From contig NZ_JAKSYD010000105.1 in NCBI RefSeq assembly GCF_022829605.1, positions 1 to 64,000 on the forward strand: DNA of 64,000 bases, in the 5' to 3' direction. The DNA comes from Methylobacterium sp. E-065. Its GTDB lineage: Bacteria > Pseudomonadota > Alphaproteobacteria > Rhizobiales > Beijerinckiaceae. The notes under the pieces are model-generated. The model worked only from the letters and a program-made list of their open reading frames with translations. It did not search any database and was not told the origin of the DNA. A program made the translations under genes and the position numbers. Positions 28,964 to 38,159 of this stretch are shown one piece after another (the stretch's first letter is position 1; every line of letters starts with the position of its first letter).

Positions 28964-29810
28964 AGCCGAACCGCCGCCGTGACCAGGCCTGGATGAGATT
29001 GATGGCGAGCAGCGTCAGGAACGAGATCCCGAGCATGATCGTCGCGATCGCAGCCGCGCCGCCGTAGTCGAACTCGGACAGCTTGATCACGATCAGCAAC
29101 GGCGCGATCTCCGACACGTAGGGCAGGTTGCCGGCGATGAAGATGATCGAGCCGTACTCGCCGACCCCCCGGGCGAAGGCCAGGGCGAAGCCGGTCAGCA
29201 CCGCCGGGATCAGCGGCGGAAGGACGACCTTGGTCAGCGTCGCGATCCGCGTGGCCCCGAGGGTGGCGGAGGCCTCCTCGATCTCCTTGTCGATCTCGGC
29301 GATCAGCGGCTGCACGGTCCGCACCGCGAAAGGCAGGCCGATGAACACCATGGCGATGAAGATGCCGATCGGCGTGTAGGCCACCTGGATGCCGAGCCGG
29401 GCGAGCGGCGCACCCACCAGCCCGTCCGGGGCGTAGAGCGAGGCCAGCGCGATCCCGGCCACCGCGGTCGGCAACGCGAAGGGCAGATCGACGGCCGCGT
29501 CGACCAGCTTACGCCCCGGGAACCGGTAGCGGGTCAGCACCCAGGCCACGAGGAAGCCGAACGTGGAGGCCACCAGCGCCGCGATGGCCGAGACGCCGAA
29601 GCTGATCCGCAGGGCGCTCGCCACCCGCGGATCGGTGGCGACATCCCAGATGCCGGACAGACCGAGCCCCGAGGCCTTCACCACCAGACCGGCCAGCGGC
29701 AGCAGCACGATCAGGCCGAGACAGGTCAGCGTGTAGCCGAAGCTGATCCCGAAGCCCGGAATCACGCTCGGTCGACGGAAGGTCCGCCTTGGACGGGGTG
29801 TCTCGACCAT
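28956..29810 (-). CDS. cysT: sulfate ABC transporter permease CysT
   Basis: A 284-residue permease with six predicted helices and the EAA-loop signature [25 protein letters not shown]. It lies 12 bp after the binding-protein gene and overlaps cysW. The N-terminus is basic ([17 protein letters not shown]), consistent with a cytosolic start before the first helix. Confidence 0.94.
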   Translation of the reverse strand: MVETPRPRRTFRRPSVIPGFGISFGYTLTCLGLIVLLPLAGLVVKASGLGLSGIWDVATDPRVASALRISFGVSAIAALVASTFGFLVAWVLTRYRFPGRKLVDAAVDLPFALPTAVAGIALASLYAPDGLVGAPLARLGIQVAYTPIGIFIAMVFIGLPFAVRTVQPLIAEIDKEIEEASATLGATRIATLTKVVLPPLIPAVLTGFALAFARGVGEYGSIIFIAGNLPYVSEIAPLLIVIKLSEFDYGGAAAIATIMLGISFLTLLAINLIQAWSRRRFGYV

Positions 29811-29822
29811 GATCCTGGAGCC

Positions 29823-30860
29823 TCAGCGGCCGGCGCGGCTCAAGCGGTCGAACAGGCCGCCGGCGTCGAAGTTCCGCTTCTGGATCTCGTCCCAGGAGCC
29901 CTGCAGATCCTCGATCTTGAACAGCTTGATCTCGGGCAGCTGCGCGAGGTCGGCCGGTGCCGCCGCCTCCCGCTTGATCGGCCGGTAATGGTGCTTGGCG
30001 AAGATCGCCTGGGCCCGGTCGGTGTAGAGGAAGTCGAGATAGGCCTGCGCGGCCTTCGTCGTGCCCTTACGCTCGGCATTGGTGGCCACGAGGGCCACCG
30101 GCGGCTCGGCGTAGATCGAGGTCGGCGGCGAGACGATGTCGAACTTGTCGGCGCCGAATTCCTGAAGGACCAGATAGGCCTCGTTTTCCCAGGTCGGCAG
30201 CACGTCGCCGAGACCGCGCTGCGCGAAGGTCACGGTCGAGCCGCGGGCGCCGGTGTCGAGCACCGGCACGTTCTTGTAGACCTGACCCACGAAGGCGTCG
30301 GCCTTGGCGGCATCCTTGTCCTGATTGAAGGCGTAGCCCCAGGCCGCCAGGAAGTTCCAGCGCCCGCCTGCCGAAGTCTTCGGGTTCGGGGTGATCACCT
30401 TGACGTCGGGCTTCACGAGGTCGGCCCAGTCCTTGACGCCCTTCGGGTTGCCCTTGCGGACGAGGAACACCACCGTCGACGTGTAGGGCGTGGCGGTGTT
30501 GGGCAGCTTGCTGCGCCAATCGTCCGGGATCTTGTGGGTGAGCTTGGCGATGGCGTCGATGTCGGAGGGGATGCCGAGCGTCACGACGTCGGCGTCGACC
30601 CCGTCGATCACCGTGCGCGCCTGCGCGCCCGAGCCGCCGTGGGACGCCCGGACCGTGATCGCCTCGCCGGTCTTGGCCTTCCAGTCCTCGGCGAAGACGG
30701 CGTTGATCTCCCGGTAGAGTTCCCGGGTCGGATCGTAGGAAACGTTCAGGAGGGCCGTTTCGGCGGAGGCCTGCACCACGCCTGCCCAGAGGCCGGCGCC
30801 GGCCAGCAGGGATAGCCCGATCGCCCGGACGGCGTGCCCTCGACCCACAACGTTCGTCAT
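29823..30860 (-). CDS. sbp: periplasmic sulfate-binding protein
   Basis: A 345-residue exported binding protein with a signal peptide (first 32 residues, ending VQASAET). The family motifs NVSYDPTRELYREIN, SHGGSGAQARTVIDG, YTSTVVFLVRKGNPKG and NPKTSAGGRWNFLAAWGYA (oxyanion contacts) are present. ATG 30860 is downstream of GGAC/GGGGAT. It is the first gene of sbp-cysTWA-cysK. It delivers sulfate (and perhaps thiosulfate or selenate) to CysTWA. Confidence 0.95.
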   Translation of the reverse strand: MTNVVGRGHAVRAIGLSLLAGAGLWAGVVQASAETALLNVSYDPTRELYREINAVFAEDWKAKTGEAITVRASHGGSGAQARTVIDGVDADVVTLGIPSDIDAIAKLTHKIPDDWRSKLPNTATPYTSTVVFLVRKGNPKGVKDWADLVKPDVKVITPNPKTSAGGRWNFLAAWGYAFNQDKDAAKADAFVGQVYKNVPVLDTGARGSTVTFAQRGLGDVLPTWENEAYLVLQEFGADKFDIVSPPTSIYAEPPVALVATNAERKGTTKAAQAYLDFLYTDRAQAIFAKHHYRPIKREAAAPADLAQLPEIKLFKIEDLQGSWDEIQKRNFDAGGLFDRLSRAGR

Positions 30861-30921
30861 CTCGTCCGATCCCCGGCCAGCCGCATCGCGCCACAGGGGA
30901 ACAACCCCCCGGGAACAGGCG

Positions 30922-30950
30922 AAATCGTTCTTTTTATCGAACGATGTCAA
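30922..30950 (-). promoter_or_regulatory. promoter and palindromic operator of the sulfate operon
   Basis: On the minus strand a -35-like TTGACA (30950-30945) precedes, at 17-bp spacing, a weak -10-like CGATTT. Between and over them is a perfect inverted repeat ATCGTTC-N8-GAACGAT (30924-30945, palindromic so equal on both strands). A protein bound here would cover the promoter, so repression is the simplest model; a CysB-like activator is also possible. Confidence 0.6.
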
Positions 30951-31152
30951 GCCGCGGGCACTGTCTTGCCGGGCCCGTCGGCCAGCGCAAGATCGATGGA
31001 ATTGGCGAGAAGGCAAGCATCCGCAGCGTGCTACGGGAGCGGAACGCATGGATCTTCTCCCGCTCGCAGGATGCGGGGAAGAATCAGAGCGTCTCAGGCA
31101 GTTTCGCAGAAAGAACGATCTGATGTGCGATGGCGCACACCGAATTGCGGGA

Positions 31153-31197
31153 TCCTGTCGGGATGCGGGAGGCGGCCGCGAAGCCCACCCGACAGGA
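31153..31197 (-). terminator. 10-bp stem with long loop, downstream of the NepR-like gene
   Basis: Arms TCCTGTCGGG and CCCGACAGGA are perfect, with a 25-base G+C-rich loop that can form a further GCGGCCGC fold. It lies 28 bp after the NepR-like stop on the minus strand. No T run follows. The rest of 30951-31224 shows no gene. Confidence 0.45.
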
Positions 31198-31224
31198 ATC
31201 GGACCGTGATCGGTCGCGTCTCCG

Positions 31225-31410
31225 TCAATCCTTCGGCTTCACCAGTTGCGCGATGAGCGCTTCCAGGCGCTGACTCACCGGCGCCGCGAGGGAATCGGCG
31301 TATTGCGAACGCAGTGTCCGGCCGAGATGGCGGCGGATTCCGGGGGCCAGGGGCGGCACGTCGGCCGTGGCCTCCAGCGGAGCCGGACGCTCGGGATGCG
31401 GCTTCGACAT
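31225..31410 (-). CDS. NepR-like anti-sigma factor candidate
   Basis: A 61-residue protein whose C-terminal two thirds, IRRHLGRTLRSQYADSL followed by PVSQRLEALIAQL, has the spacing of the NepR helix pair (LR..Y......P...R...LL..L) that holds EcfG-type sigma factors in the general stress response of alphaproteobacteria. It has no ecfG or phyR next to it, unlike the canonical locus, so it would be an orphan paralogue. Start choice and family are both uncertain. Confidence 0.5.
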   Translation of the reverse strand: MSKPHPERPAPLEATADVPPLAPGIRRHLGRTLRSQYADSLAAPVSQRLEALIAQLVKPKD

Positions 31411-31611
31411 GATCGGACATCCCCACGGCGGCTCCGCAACAGACTGGCAAAGCTTGGTTAAGGACCCGTCACTGCCTCCCATGCGGGACAGGCCCGCCCC
31501 TGGGTAGGGGATGGGCGCGGCGTTTGTGCAGGGGCTGTCGCAGGCCGGAACTGGCACCCCGGGGGATACGTTCCCCGCCCTTGAGACAACCAAGCTGCCC
31601 GGAGCCTCCTC

Positions 31612-31953
31612 GTGTCCCGCCCGATCTCCCTGACGACGTTGGTGTTCCTCGGCGCGGCCCTCGCCGGGTCTCCCTGTCTCGCCCAAACGAAGCCCGGTGA
31701 GATCAAGGGCGTGGACGCCATGGGCGACAAGTCGCGGAGCGCTCAGGACGGCTGGAGCCAAGCCCCCGTTCCCCGCGAGGAATCCGCCGCCAAGGACGCG
31801 CCGAATCCCGGCGGCCAGTCGATCAAGGAAAACGCCGACCGTCCGGTCCCCAAGGCGGATCCCGGCGGCACCGCGGCCACGGAGCCGCAGGCGCCCCTCG
31901 ATCACCGGACGGCGAGCCCGTCCGGCACGAATCCCTCTGTCCCGAGCAAGTAA
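31612..31953 (+). CDS. exported hypothetical protein
   Basis: 113 residues: a signal peptide (LTTLVFLGAALAGSPCLAQ) followed by a Pro/Ala/Asp-rich, probably disordered mature part with no recognisable domain. The start is GTG 31612 with CGGAG upstream. It is upstream of and on the same strand as the formate dehydrogenase operon, but 164 bp away. I do not recognise a family. Confidence 0.6.
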   Translation: MSRPISLTTLVFLGAALAGSPCLAQTKPGEIKGVDAMGDKSRSAQDGWSQAPVPREESAAKDAPNPGGQSIKENADRPVPKADPGGTAATEPQAPLDHRTASPSGTNPSVPSK

Positions 31954-32026
31954 AAAAGGGCATTTCCTAAGAGGATGATAACGGCACGGGCGAACGTACT
32001 GCGTCGCCCGCAACACAGCTCGAGCC

Positions 32027-32045
32027 GTGTCACGTCTGTGTCACG
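32027..32045 (+). promoter_or_regulatory. tandem direct repeat upstream of fdoG
   Basis: GTGTCACG-TCT-GTGTCACG, two identical 8-mers with an 11-bp period (one helical turn), 73 bp before the fdoG start. Tandem same-face sites often bind an activator or response regulator. No -24/-12 promoter is obvious. Confidence 0.45.
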
Positions 32046-32117
32046 CAACCGCACTTGCCTCGTGCACGCTTTTTTGGGACACCCTGGAATTATACCAAGT
32101 CGCTTTATGGAGCGGAG

Positions 32118-35100
32118 ATGACGGTCCAGGTCTCAAGGCGTGGCCTGCTCAAGGGGGCCGGTGCCGGTCTCGCGGGCGGCTCGCTGGGCGCACTCGGATT
32201 CGGCGGACTCGAGCCCGCCATGGCCGCCGCTGTGCGGCCCTTCAAGCTCGCGCAGATGCGCGAGACCCGCAACACCTGCCCGTACTGCTCGGTGGCGTGC
32301 GGCGTCATCCTGTACAGCCTGGGTGACCGTTCGAAGAACGCGCGCTCCTCGGTGATGCATATCGAGGGGGACCCGGATCATCCGGTCAACCGCGGCACGC
32401 TCTGCCCGAAGGGCTCAGCGTTGCTCGACTTCGTGCATGCCGAGACCCGCACCAAGTACCCGCTCCATCGCGCCCCGGGCACGTCGGAGTTCAAGCGGGT
32501 CTCCTGGGACTTCGCCCTCGACCGGATCGCGGAGCTCCTGAAGGCGGATCGCGACAAGAATTTCGTGGCCAAGAACGGCGACCTCACGGTCAACCGCTGG
32601 ACCACGATGGGCTTCCTCGGCGCCTCGGCCACCACCAACGAGACGGCGTGGCTGACCTACAAGACAGTCCGAAGCATGGGGGCCCTCGTCTTCGATAATC
32701 AGGCCCGAGTTTGACACGGTCCGTCGGTCGCCAGTTTGGCGCCCTCCTTCGGACGCGGTGCGATGACCAACCTCTGGATGGACATCAAGCACGCGGACGT
32801 GATTACCGTGATGGGCGGCAATGCCGCCGAAGCTCACCCCTGCGGCTTCAAGTGGGTCGTCGAGGCGAAAGCCCATAACAATGCCAAGCTGATCGTCGTC
32901 GATCCGCGCTTCACCCGCACCGCGTCGGTGGCCGATCTCTACTGCCCGATCCGGCAGGGGACCGACATCGCCTTCCTGTCGGGCGTGGCCAAGTACCTGC
33001 TCGACAACGACAAGGTGCAGCACCGCTACGTGTCCGCCTACACCAACGCCGGGTACGTGGTCCGCGAGGGCTACGACTTCAGCGAAGGGCTGTTCGCGGG
33101 CTACGACGCGGACAAGCGCGACTACGACAAGACCACCTGGGACTACGAGATCGGTCCCGATGGCTACGCCGTGGTCGACGAGACGATGCAGCATCCGCGC
33201 TGCGTCATGCAGCTCCTGAAGAAGCACATCGCGATCTACACGCCCGAGATGGTCGAGCGGATCTGCGGCTCGCCCAAGGAGACCTTCCTGAAGGTCTGCG
33301 AGCTGATGGCGACGACGTCTTCGCCGGAGCGCACCATGGCGTCGCTCTACGCGCTCGGCTGGACGCACCACTCCAAGGGCTCGCAGAACATCCGCTCGAT
33401 GTGCATCGTGCAGACGCTGCTCGGCAACATCGGCATGCTCGGCGGCGGCATGCAGGCCCTGCGCGGTCACTCCAACATCCAGGGGCTGACCGATATCGGG
33501 CTGATGTCGAACCTCATCCCGGGCTATCTCAACATCCCGGTGGAGAAGGAGCCGACCTACGCGAGCTACGTCGCCAAGCGGCAGTTCAAGCCGCTGCGTC
33601 CGGGACAGACGAGCTACTGGCAGAACTACAACAAGTTCTTCGTCTCGTTCCAGAAGGCGATGTGGGGCGATTACGCCACCAAGGACAACGACTGGGCGTA
33701 CGATTACCTGCCCAAGCTCGATGTGCCGACCTACGACGTGCTGCGCGGGTTCGAACTCGCCAAGCAGGGCAAGATGACCGGCTACGTCATCCAGGGCTTC
33801 AACCCCCTGCTGTCGTTCCCGAATCGCGCCAAGATGACGGAAGCCTTCTCCAAGATGAAGTTCATCGTGGTGATGGATCCGCTCAAGACCGAGACGGCGC
33901 GGTTCTGGGAGAACCACGGCGAGTACAACGACGTCGATCCGACCCAGATCCAGACCGAGGTGTTCGAGCTGCCGACCACCCTGTTCGTGGAGGAGGAAGG
34001 CTCGCTCTCGAACTCCAGCCGCTGGCTGCAATGGCACTGGCAGGCGCAGGAGCCGCCGGGCGAGTGCCGCTCGGACATCGAGATCATGTCGGAGATCTTC
34101 CTCCGCATGAAGGCGGCCTACAAGAGGGATGGCGGCGCGTTCCCGGATGCGATCGTCAACCTGAAGTGGGACTACGCGATTGCCGAGTCGCCGACGCCGA
34201 CGGAGCTCGCCCGCGAGCTCAACGGCTACACGGTGGCGCCGACGCCGGATCTCAACGGGACCATCATCCCGGCGGGCAAGCAGGTCGACGGCTTCGCCCA
34301 GCTCAAGGATGACGGCACCACCGCCTGCGGCTGCTGGATCTACTCGGGCTGCTACACCGAGAAGGGCAACACCATGGCCCGCCGGGACAATACCGATCCC
34401 GGCGACCGCGGCATCGCCCCGAACTGGGCTTTCGCGTGGCCGGCCAACCGCCGCGTGCTCTACAACCGCGCCTCGTGCGACCCCGAGGGTCGTCCGTGGT
34501 CGGAGAAGAAGAAGCTCATCGAGTGGAACGGCAAGCAGTGGATCGGCTTCGACGTGCCGGATTACGGCGTCACCGTCGCCCCCGATAAGGGTGTCGGGCC
34601 GTTCATCCTGAACCAGGAGGGCGTCGCCCGCCTGTGGACCCGGGGCCTGATGCGCGATGGGCCGTTCCCGACCCATTACGAGCCGTTCGAATCACCGATG
34701 GCCAACATCCCGTTCCCGAAGATCAAGGGCGCGCCCGCGTCCCGGATCTTCAAGGACGACTTGGCCGATCTCGGTACCGCGGAGGAGTTCCCCTACGCGG
34801 CGACGAGCTACCGGCTGACCGAGCACTTCCACGGCTGGACCAAGCACGCCCGGATCAACGCGATCCTTCAGCCGGAGGCCTTCGTGGAGATCTCGGAGGA
34901 GCTCGCCAAGGAGAAGGGCATCGCCCGGGGCGGCTGGGTCCGCGTCTGGTCGAAGCGCGGCTCGCTCAAGGCCAAGGCCATGGTGACCAAGCGGATCAAG
35001 CCGCTGATCTGCGACGGCAAGCCCGTCCACGTCGTCGGTATCCCGCAGCACTGGGGCTTCATGGGCCACACCAAGAAAGGATGGCATCCGAACTCGCTGA

Positions 35101-35198
35101 CGCCGGTCGTGGGCGATGCCAACACCGAGACGCCGGAGTTCAAGGCCTGGCTCGTGAATATCGAGCCGACCACGCCCCCGTCGGATGCGGTCGCGTAA
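32118..35198 (+). CDS. fdoG: selenocysteine-containing formate dehydrogenase, catalytic subunit
   Basis: The catalytic molybdo/tungsto-pterin subunit (1026 aa) oxidises formate to CO2 in the periplasm. A Tat signal (VSRRGLLKGAGAG) comes first, then a 4Fe-4S cluster site with Cys54, Cys57, Cys61 and Cys96. An in-frame TGA at 32712-32714 replaces the active-site residue at position 199 and reads through as NQARV-Sec-HGPSVASLAP, as in FdnG/FdoG. Reading stays in frame for 828 more conserved codons, and a SECIS hairpin follows the TGA. ATG 32118 has GGAGCGGAG upstream. It is first in fdoG-fdoH-fdoI-fdhE. Length fits FdoG (about 1015). It requires selA, selB, selC and selD, which are not in this window. 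Confidence 0.97.
32726..32743 (+). promoter_or_regulatory. bacterial SECIS element for the fdoG UGA
   Basis: Starting 12 bases after the UGA, GG-U-CGCCA-GUU-UGGCG-CC folds with a single bulged U. Numbered from the UGA, the bulge is U17 and the loop contains G23 and U24. This is the same arrangement as in the Escherichia coli fdhF SECIS that binds SelB, with an identical 11-base spacing between the codon and the stem. Confidence 0.9.
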
Positions 35199-35211
35199 GG
35201 GGAGCTGAATC

Positions 35212-36147
35212 ATGGCCGACTACAGCTCCCTCGACATCCGCCAGCGCTCCGCCTCCACGGAGACGCCGCCGGAGATCCGCCGTCAGGTGGAGGTCGCCAA
35301 GCTCATCGACGTGTCGAAGTGCATCGGCTGCAAGGCCTGCCAATCGGCCTGCGAAGAGTGGAACGACCTGCGCGACGATATCGGTGTGAACACCGGCAGC
35401 TACCAGAACCCCCACGACCTCACGCCCAAGTCGTGGACCCTGATGCGGTTCACCGAGTACGAGAACCCGGAGACCAACAACCTCGAATGGCTGATCCGCA
35501 AGGACGGCTGCATGCATTGTTCCGAGCCGGGCTGCCTCAAGGCGTGCCCGTCGCCGGGCGCGATCGTGCAGTACTCCAACGGCATCGTCGACTTCATCGA
35601 GGAGAACTGCATCGGCTGCGGCTATTGCGTGAAGGGGTGCCCGTTCAACATCCCGCGCATCAGCCAGACCGACCACAAGGCGTACAAGTGCACCCTGTGT
35701 TCGGACCGGGTGGCGGTGGGTCAGGCTCCGGCCTGCGCCAAGGCCTGCCCGACCGGCTCGATCATGTTCGGCACCAAGCAGGCGATGATCGAGCAGGCCG
35801 AGACCCGGGTCGTCGACCTGAAGTCACGCGGCTTCGCGCATGCCGGCCTCTACGACCCGGCCGGCGTCGGCGGCACGCACGTCATGTACGTGCTGCACCA
35901 TGCCGATCAGCCGAGCCTCTACGCCGGCCTGCCGAACGACCCGAAGATCTCGCCGCTGGTGGCCTTCTGGAAGGGCGGCGCCAAGGTGTTCGGTCTCGCC
36001 GCGATGGGCTTTGCCGCCGTGGCGGGCTTCTTCCACTACGTGACGGCCGGCCCCAACGAGGTCGTGCCCGAGGAAGAGGAAGAGGCGGTCGAGTACGACG
36101 AGGCCAAGCGCCGGGACACCGGCGGCGACGAGCTTCGGCCGCACTGA
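35212..36147 (+). CDS. fdoH: formate dehydrogenase iron-sulfur (beta) subunit
   Basis: A 311-residue electron-transfer subunit with four 4Fe-4S cysteine sets: [11 protein letters not shown] (37-47), [27 protein letters not shown], and CTLCSDR...CAKACP. A C-terminal transmembrane helix (about 250-272, [18 protein letters not shown]) anchors it on the periplasmic side. It is 13 bp after fdoG. The acidic tail after the helix ([11 protein letters not shown]) is longer than in Escherichia coli. Confidence 0.97.
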   Translation: MADYSSLDIRQRSASTETPPEIRRQVEVAKLIDVSKCIGCKACQSACEEWNDLRDDIGVNTGSYQNPHDLTPKSWTLMRFTEYENPETNNLEWLIRKDGCMHCSEPGCLKACPSPGAIVQYSNGIVDFIEENCIGCGYCVKGCPFNIPRISQTDHKAYKCTLCSDRVAVGQAPACAKACPTGSIMFGTKQAMIEQAETRVVDLKSRGFAHAGLYDPAGVGGTHVMYVLHHADQPSLYAGLPNDPKISPLVAFWKGGAKVFGLAAMGFAAVAGFFHYVTAGPNEVVPEEEEEAVEYDEAKRRDTGGDELRPH

Positions 36148-36190
36148 GCGGTCTCCCGGGCTGCTGACGTGGCCCGGGAGACGCGACGCG

Positions 36191-36302
36191 CCCCCTCTCC
36201 CGTGCGGGAGAGGGTTGGGGTGAGGGATCAGGTTTTTCCGGATCGGTCGTGGCCCTCACCCGGCTTTCTGCGAAAGCAGGCCTCCCCGCACGGGAGAGGG
36301 GG
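36191..36302. repeat. CCCTCTCCCG-type inverted repeat
   Basis: CCCTCTCCCGTGCGGGAGAGGG (a hairpin on its own), then GTTGGGGTGAGGG. After a loop come CCCTCACCC and CCGCACGGGAGAGGG, so the whole segment can form a larger palindrome. It lies in the 283-bp gap between fdoH and fdoI within the operon, and may stabilise upstream mRNA or adjust subunit ratios. Other family copies lie at 6082 and 44996. Confidence 0.72.
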
Positions 36303-36430
36303 ACCCGCGGTCCCTCCTTTCAACGCAGGGGCCGTAAAACCGGCGACGATGGAGCCGACAGGCCCTATCTTCGATTTCAGAGCCGCCCCCGCCCGCATGC
36401 GGAGCCGGCCCGTCAGGCGCGAGAAGGCCG

Positions 36431-37153
36431 ATGACGACCCAGAACGATATCCGGGACGGCGAGACCCGTCCCCTGCATCACGCCAAGTCCACGGCGCCGG
36501 AGGTGCTGTACGTCCCGCGCTATACGGGTGTGCAGCGGGTGAACCACTGGATCACCGCGATCCTGTTCACCGTCCTGACCCTCTCGGGGCTGGCGATGTT
36601 CACGCCCTACCTGTTCTCGCTGACCGGCCTGTTCGGCGGCGGGCAGGCGACCCGGGCGATCCACCCGTGGTTCGGCGTGGCGCTGGCGGTGAGCTTCTTC
36701 TTCCTGTTCGTGCGCTTCTGGAAGCTCAACATCCCCAACAAGGACGATGTCGCGTGGTCGATGAAGATCGGCGACGTGGTCACCAACCGCGAGGACCGGC
36801 TGCCCGAACTCGGCAAGTACAATGCCGGCCAGAAGGGCGTGTTCTGGGGCCAGACCGCGCTGATCGGCGTGATGTTCGTCACCGGCTTGGTGATCTGGAA
36901 CACCTATTTCGGCGGCCTGACCTCCATCGAGACCCAGCGTTGGGCGCTGCTCGCCCACTCGCTCGCGGCCGTGATCGCCATCGCGATCATCGTGGTCCAC
37001 ATCTATGCCGGCATCTGGGTGCGTGGCACCGGCCGGGCGATGGTCCGCGGGACGGTCACGGGCGGCTGGGCCTACCGGCATCACCGCAAGTGGTTCCGGC
37101 AGATCGCCGGCGGCAAGGCCCGCCACGGCTCGGTGGACAAGCGCGGGTCCTGA
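36431..37153 (+). CDS. fdoI: formate dehydrogenase cytochrome b556 (gamma) subunit
   Basis: A 240-residue membrane subunit with four helices; histidines in VQRVNHWITAILF, HPWFGVALAV and AHSLAAVIAIAIIVVHIYAGIW are the expected haem b ligands. It passes electrons to the quinone pool. GAGAAGG precedes the ATG. A palindromic repeat separates it from fdoH, while fdhE starts 3 bp after it. Confidence 0.94.
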   Translation: MTTQNDIRDGETRPLHHAKSTAPEVLYVPRYTGVQRVNHWITAILFTVLTLSGLAMFTPYLFSLTGLFGGGQATRAIHPWFGVALAVSFFFLFVRFWKLNIPNKDDVAWSMKIGDVVTNREDRLPELGKYNAGQKGVFWGQTALIGVMFVTGLVIWNTYFGGLTSIETQRWALLAHSLAAVIAIAIIVVHIYAGIWVRGTGRAMVRGTVTGGWAYRHHRKWFRQIAGGKARHGSVDKRGS

Positions 37154-37156
37154 GGC

Positions 37157-38140
37157 GTGGCCAATTTCTTCAAGCGTAAATCCGCGGACAAGACCCCGAC
37201 ACAAGCGGAGGCGCCAAAACCGCGCCGCCGGGACTTCAACGAGCTGAAGCCCGATCCCGACAAGATCGGGATTTCCGGCTCGGTCCCGTTCGTCCGCCTG
37301 CCCGATCCCACGACCCTGTTCGCCGACCGTGCGGCACGCCTGGACGAGGCGGCCCCCGGGCACCCGCTGGAGGCCTATCTCCGGTTCGTGGCAGAGGTCG
37401 CCCGCGCCCAGGCGGCGATCCAGGCCAAGGTGGCGCTCCCACCGCCGCCGGACGGCGCCGATCTGGCGCTGCGGAGCGAGCACGGGATGCCGCCCCTGTC
37501 GCGGCACGGTCTGGAGGCTGATCCGGGCTTCGACGCGTGCCTGCTGGCGCTGCTCGACGCCCTGGATCTCACGACCGCACCTGAGGCTTCCGCCGCGGCC
37601 CGAGAGAGCCTGCGCGCCGCATCCCGGGAGGATCGCCTCGATCTGGCCCTGCAGGTCTTCGAGGGTGCGCTGCCGGTCGACCGGATCGCCGAGTGCGTGT
37701 TGGTCTCCGCGGCCCTGCAGGTCCGCCTCGCCGAGCAGGCGGCCGCCCTCGATCCCAAGATCCTGAAGCCGGTGGCCGACGGCGTCTGCCCGTGCTGCGG
37801 CGGCGCGCCGGCAGCGAGCGTCGTCGTCGCCTGGACCCCGGCCGACAAGGCCCGGTATCTGAGCTGCTCGCTCTGCGGCACCTACTGGAACCACGTCCGG
37901 ATTCGCTGCACCGCCTGCGGTGACGGCGAGAACATCAGCTATTACGGGCTCGACGAGGTCTCGAAGGATGTCCAGGTCGAGACCTGCTCGACCTGCCACA
38001 GCTACATCAAACACCTGCACCAGCACCGGGCCCCGCGGCTCGACCCGGTGGCGGACGACATCGCGTCCTACGGGCTCGATCTGAAGATCGCCGAGGAAGG
38101 GTTCCGGAGGGCCGGGCTGAACCTGCTGTTCGTGATCTGA
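37157..38140 (+). CDS. fdhE: formate dehydrogenase accessory protein FdhE
   Basis: A 327-residue cytosolic maturation factor. The rubredoxin-like C-terminal part carries the paired cysteine motifs: CPCCGGAP, CSLCGTYWNHVRIRCTACGDG and CSTCHSYIKHL. The start is GTG 37157, 3 bp after fdoI. FdhE helps protect or mature the periplasmic selenoenzyme before Tat export, so its tight linkage supports the Tat-exported, Sec-containing reading of fdoG. Confidence 0.95.
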   Translation: MANFFKRKSADKTPTQAEAPKPRRRDFNELKPDPDKIGISGSVPFVRLPDPTTLFADRAARLDEAAPGHPLEAYLRFVAEVARAQAAIQAKVALPPPPDGADLALRSEHGMPPLSRHGLEADPGFDACLLALLDALDLTTAPEASAAARESLRAASREDRLDLALQVFEGALPVDRIAECVLVSAALQVRLAEQAAALDPKILKPVADGVCPCCGGAPAASVVVAWTPADKARYLSCSLCGTYWNHVRIRCTACGDGENISYYGLDEVSKDVQVETCSTCHSYIKHLHQHRAPRLDPVADDIASYGLDLKIAEEGFRRAGLNLLFVI

Positions 38141-38159
38141 ACACCGGGTCCAGGCTCGT

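Noticed and set aside
32712..32714. TGA splitting fdoG, read as a nonsense mutation or frameshift
   Set aside because: The frame does not shift, conserved sequence continues for 828 codons, the codon is at the known Sec position, and a SECIS hairpin with correct spacing follows.
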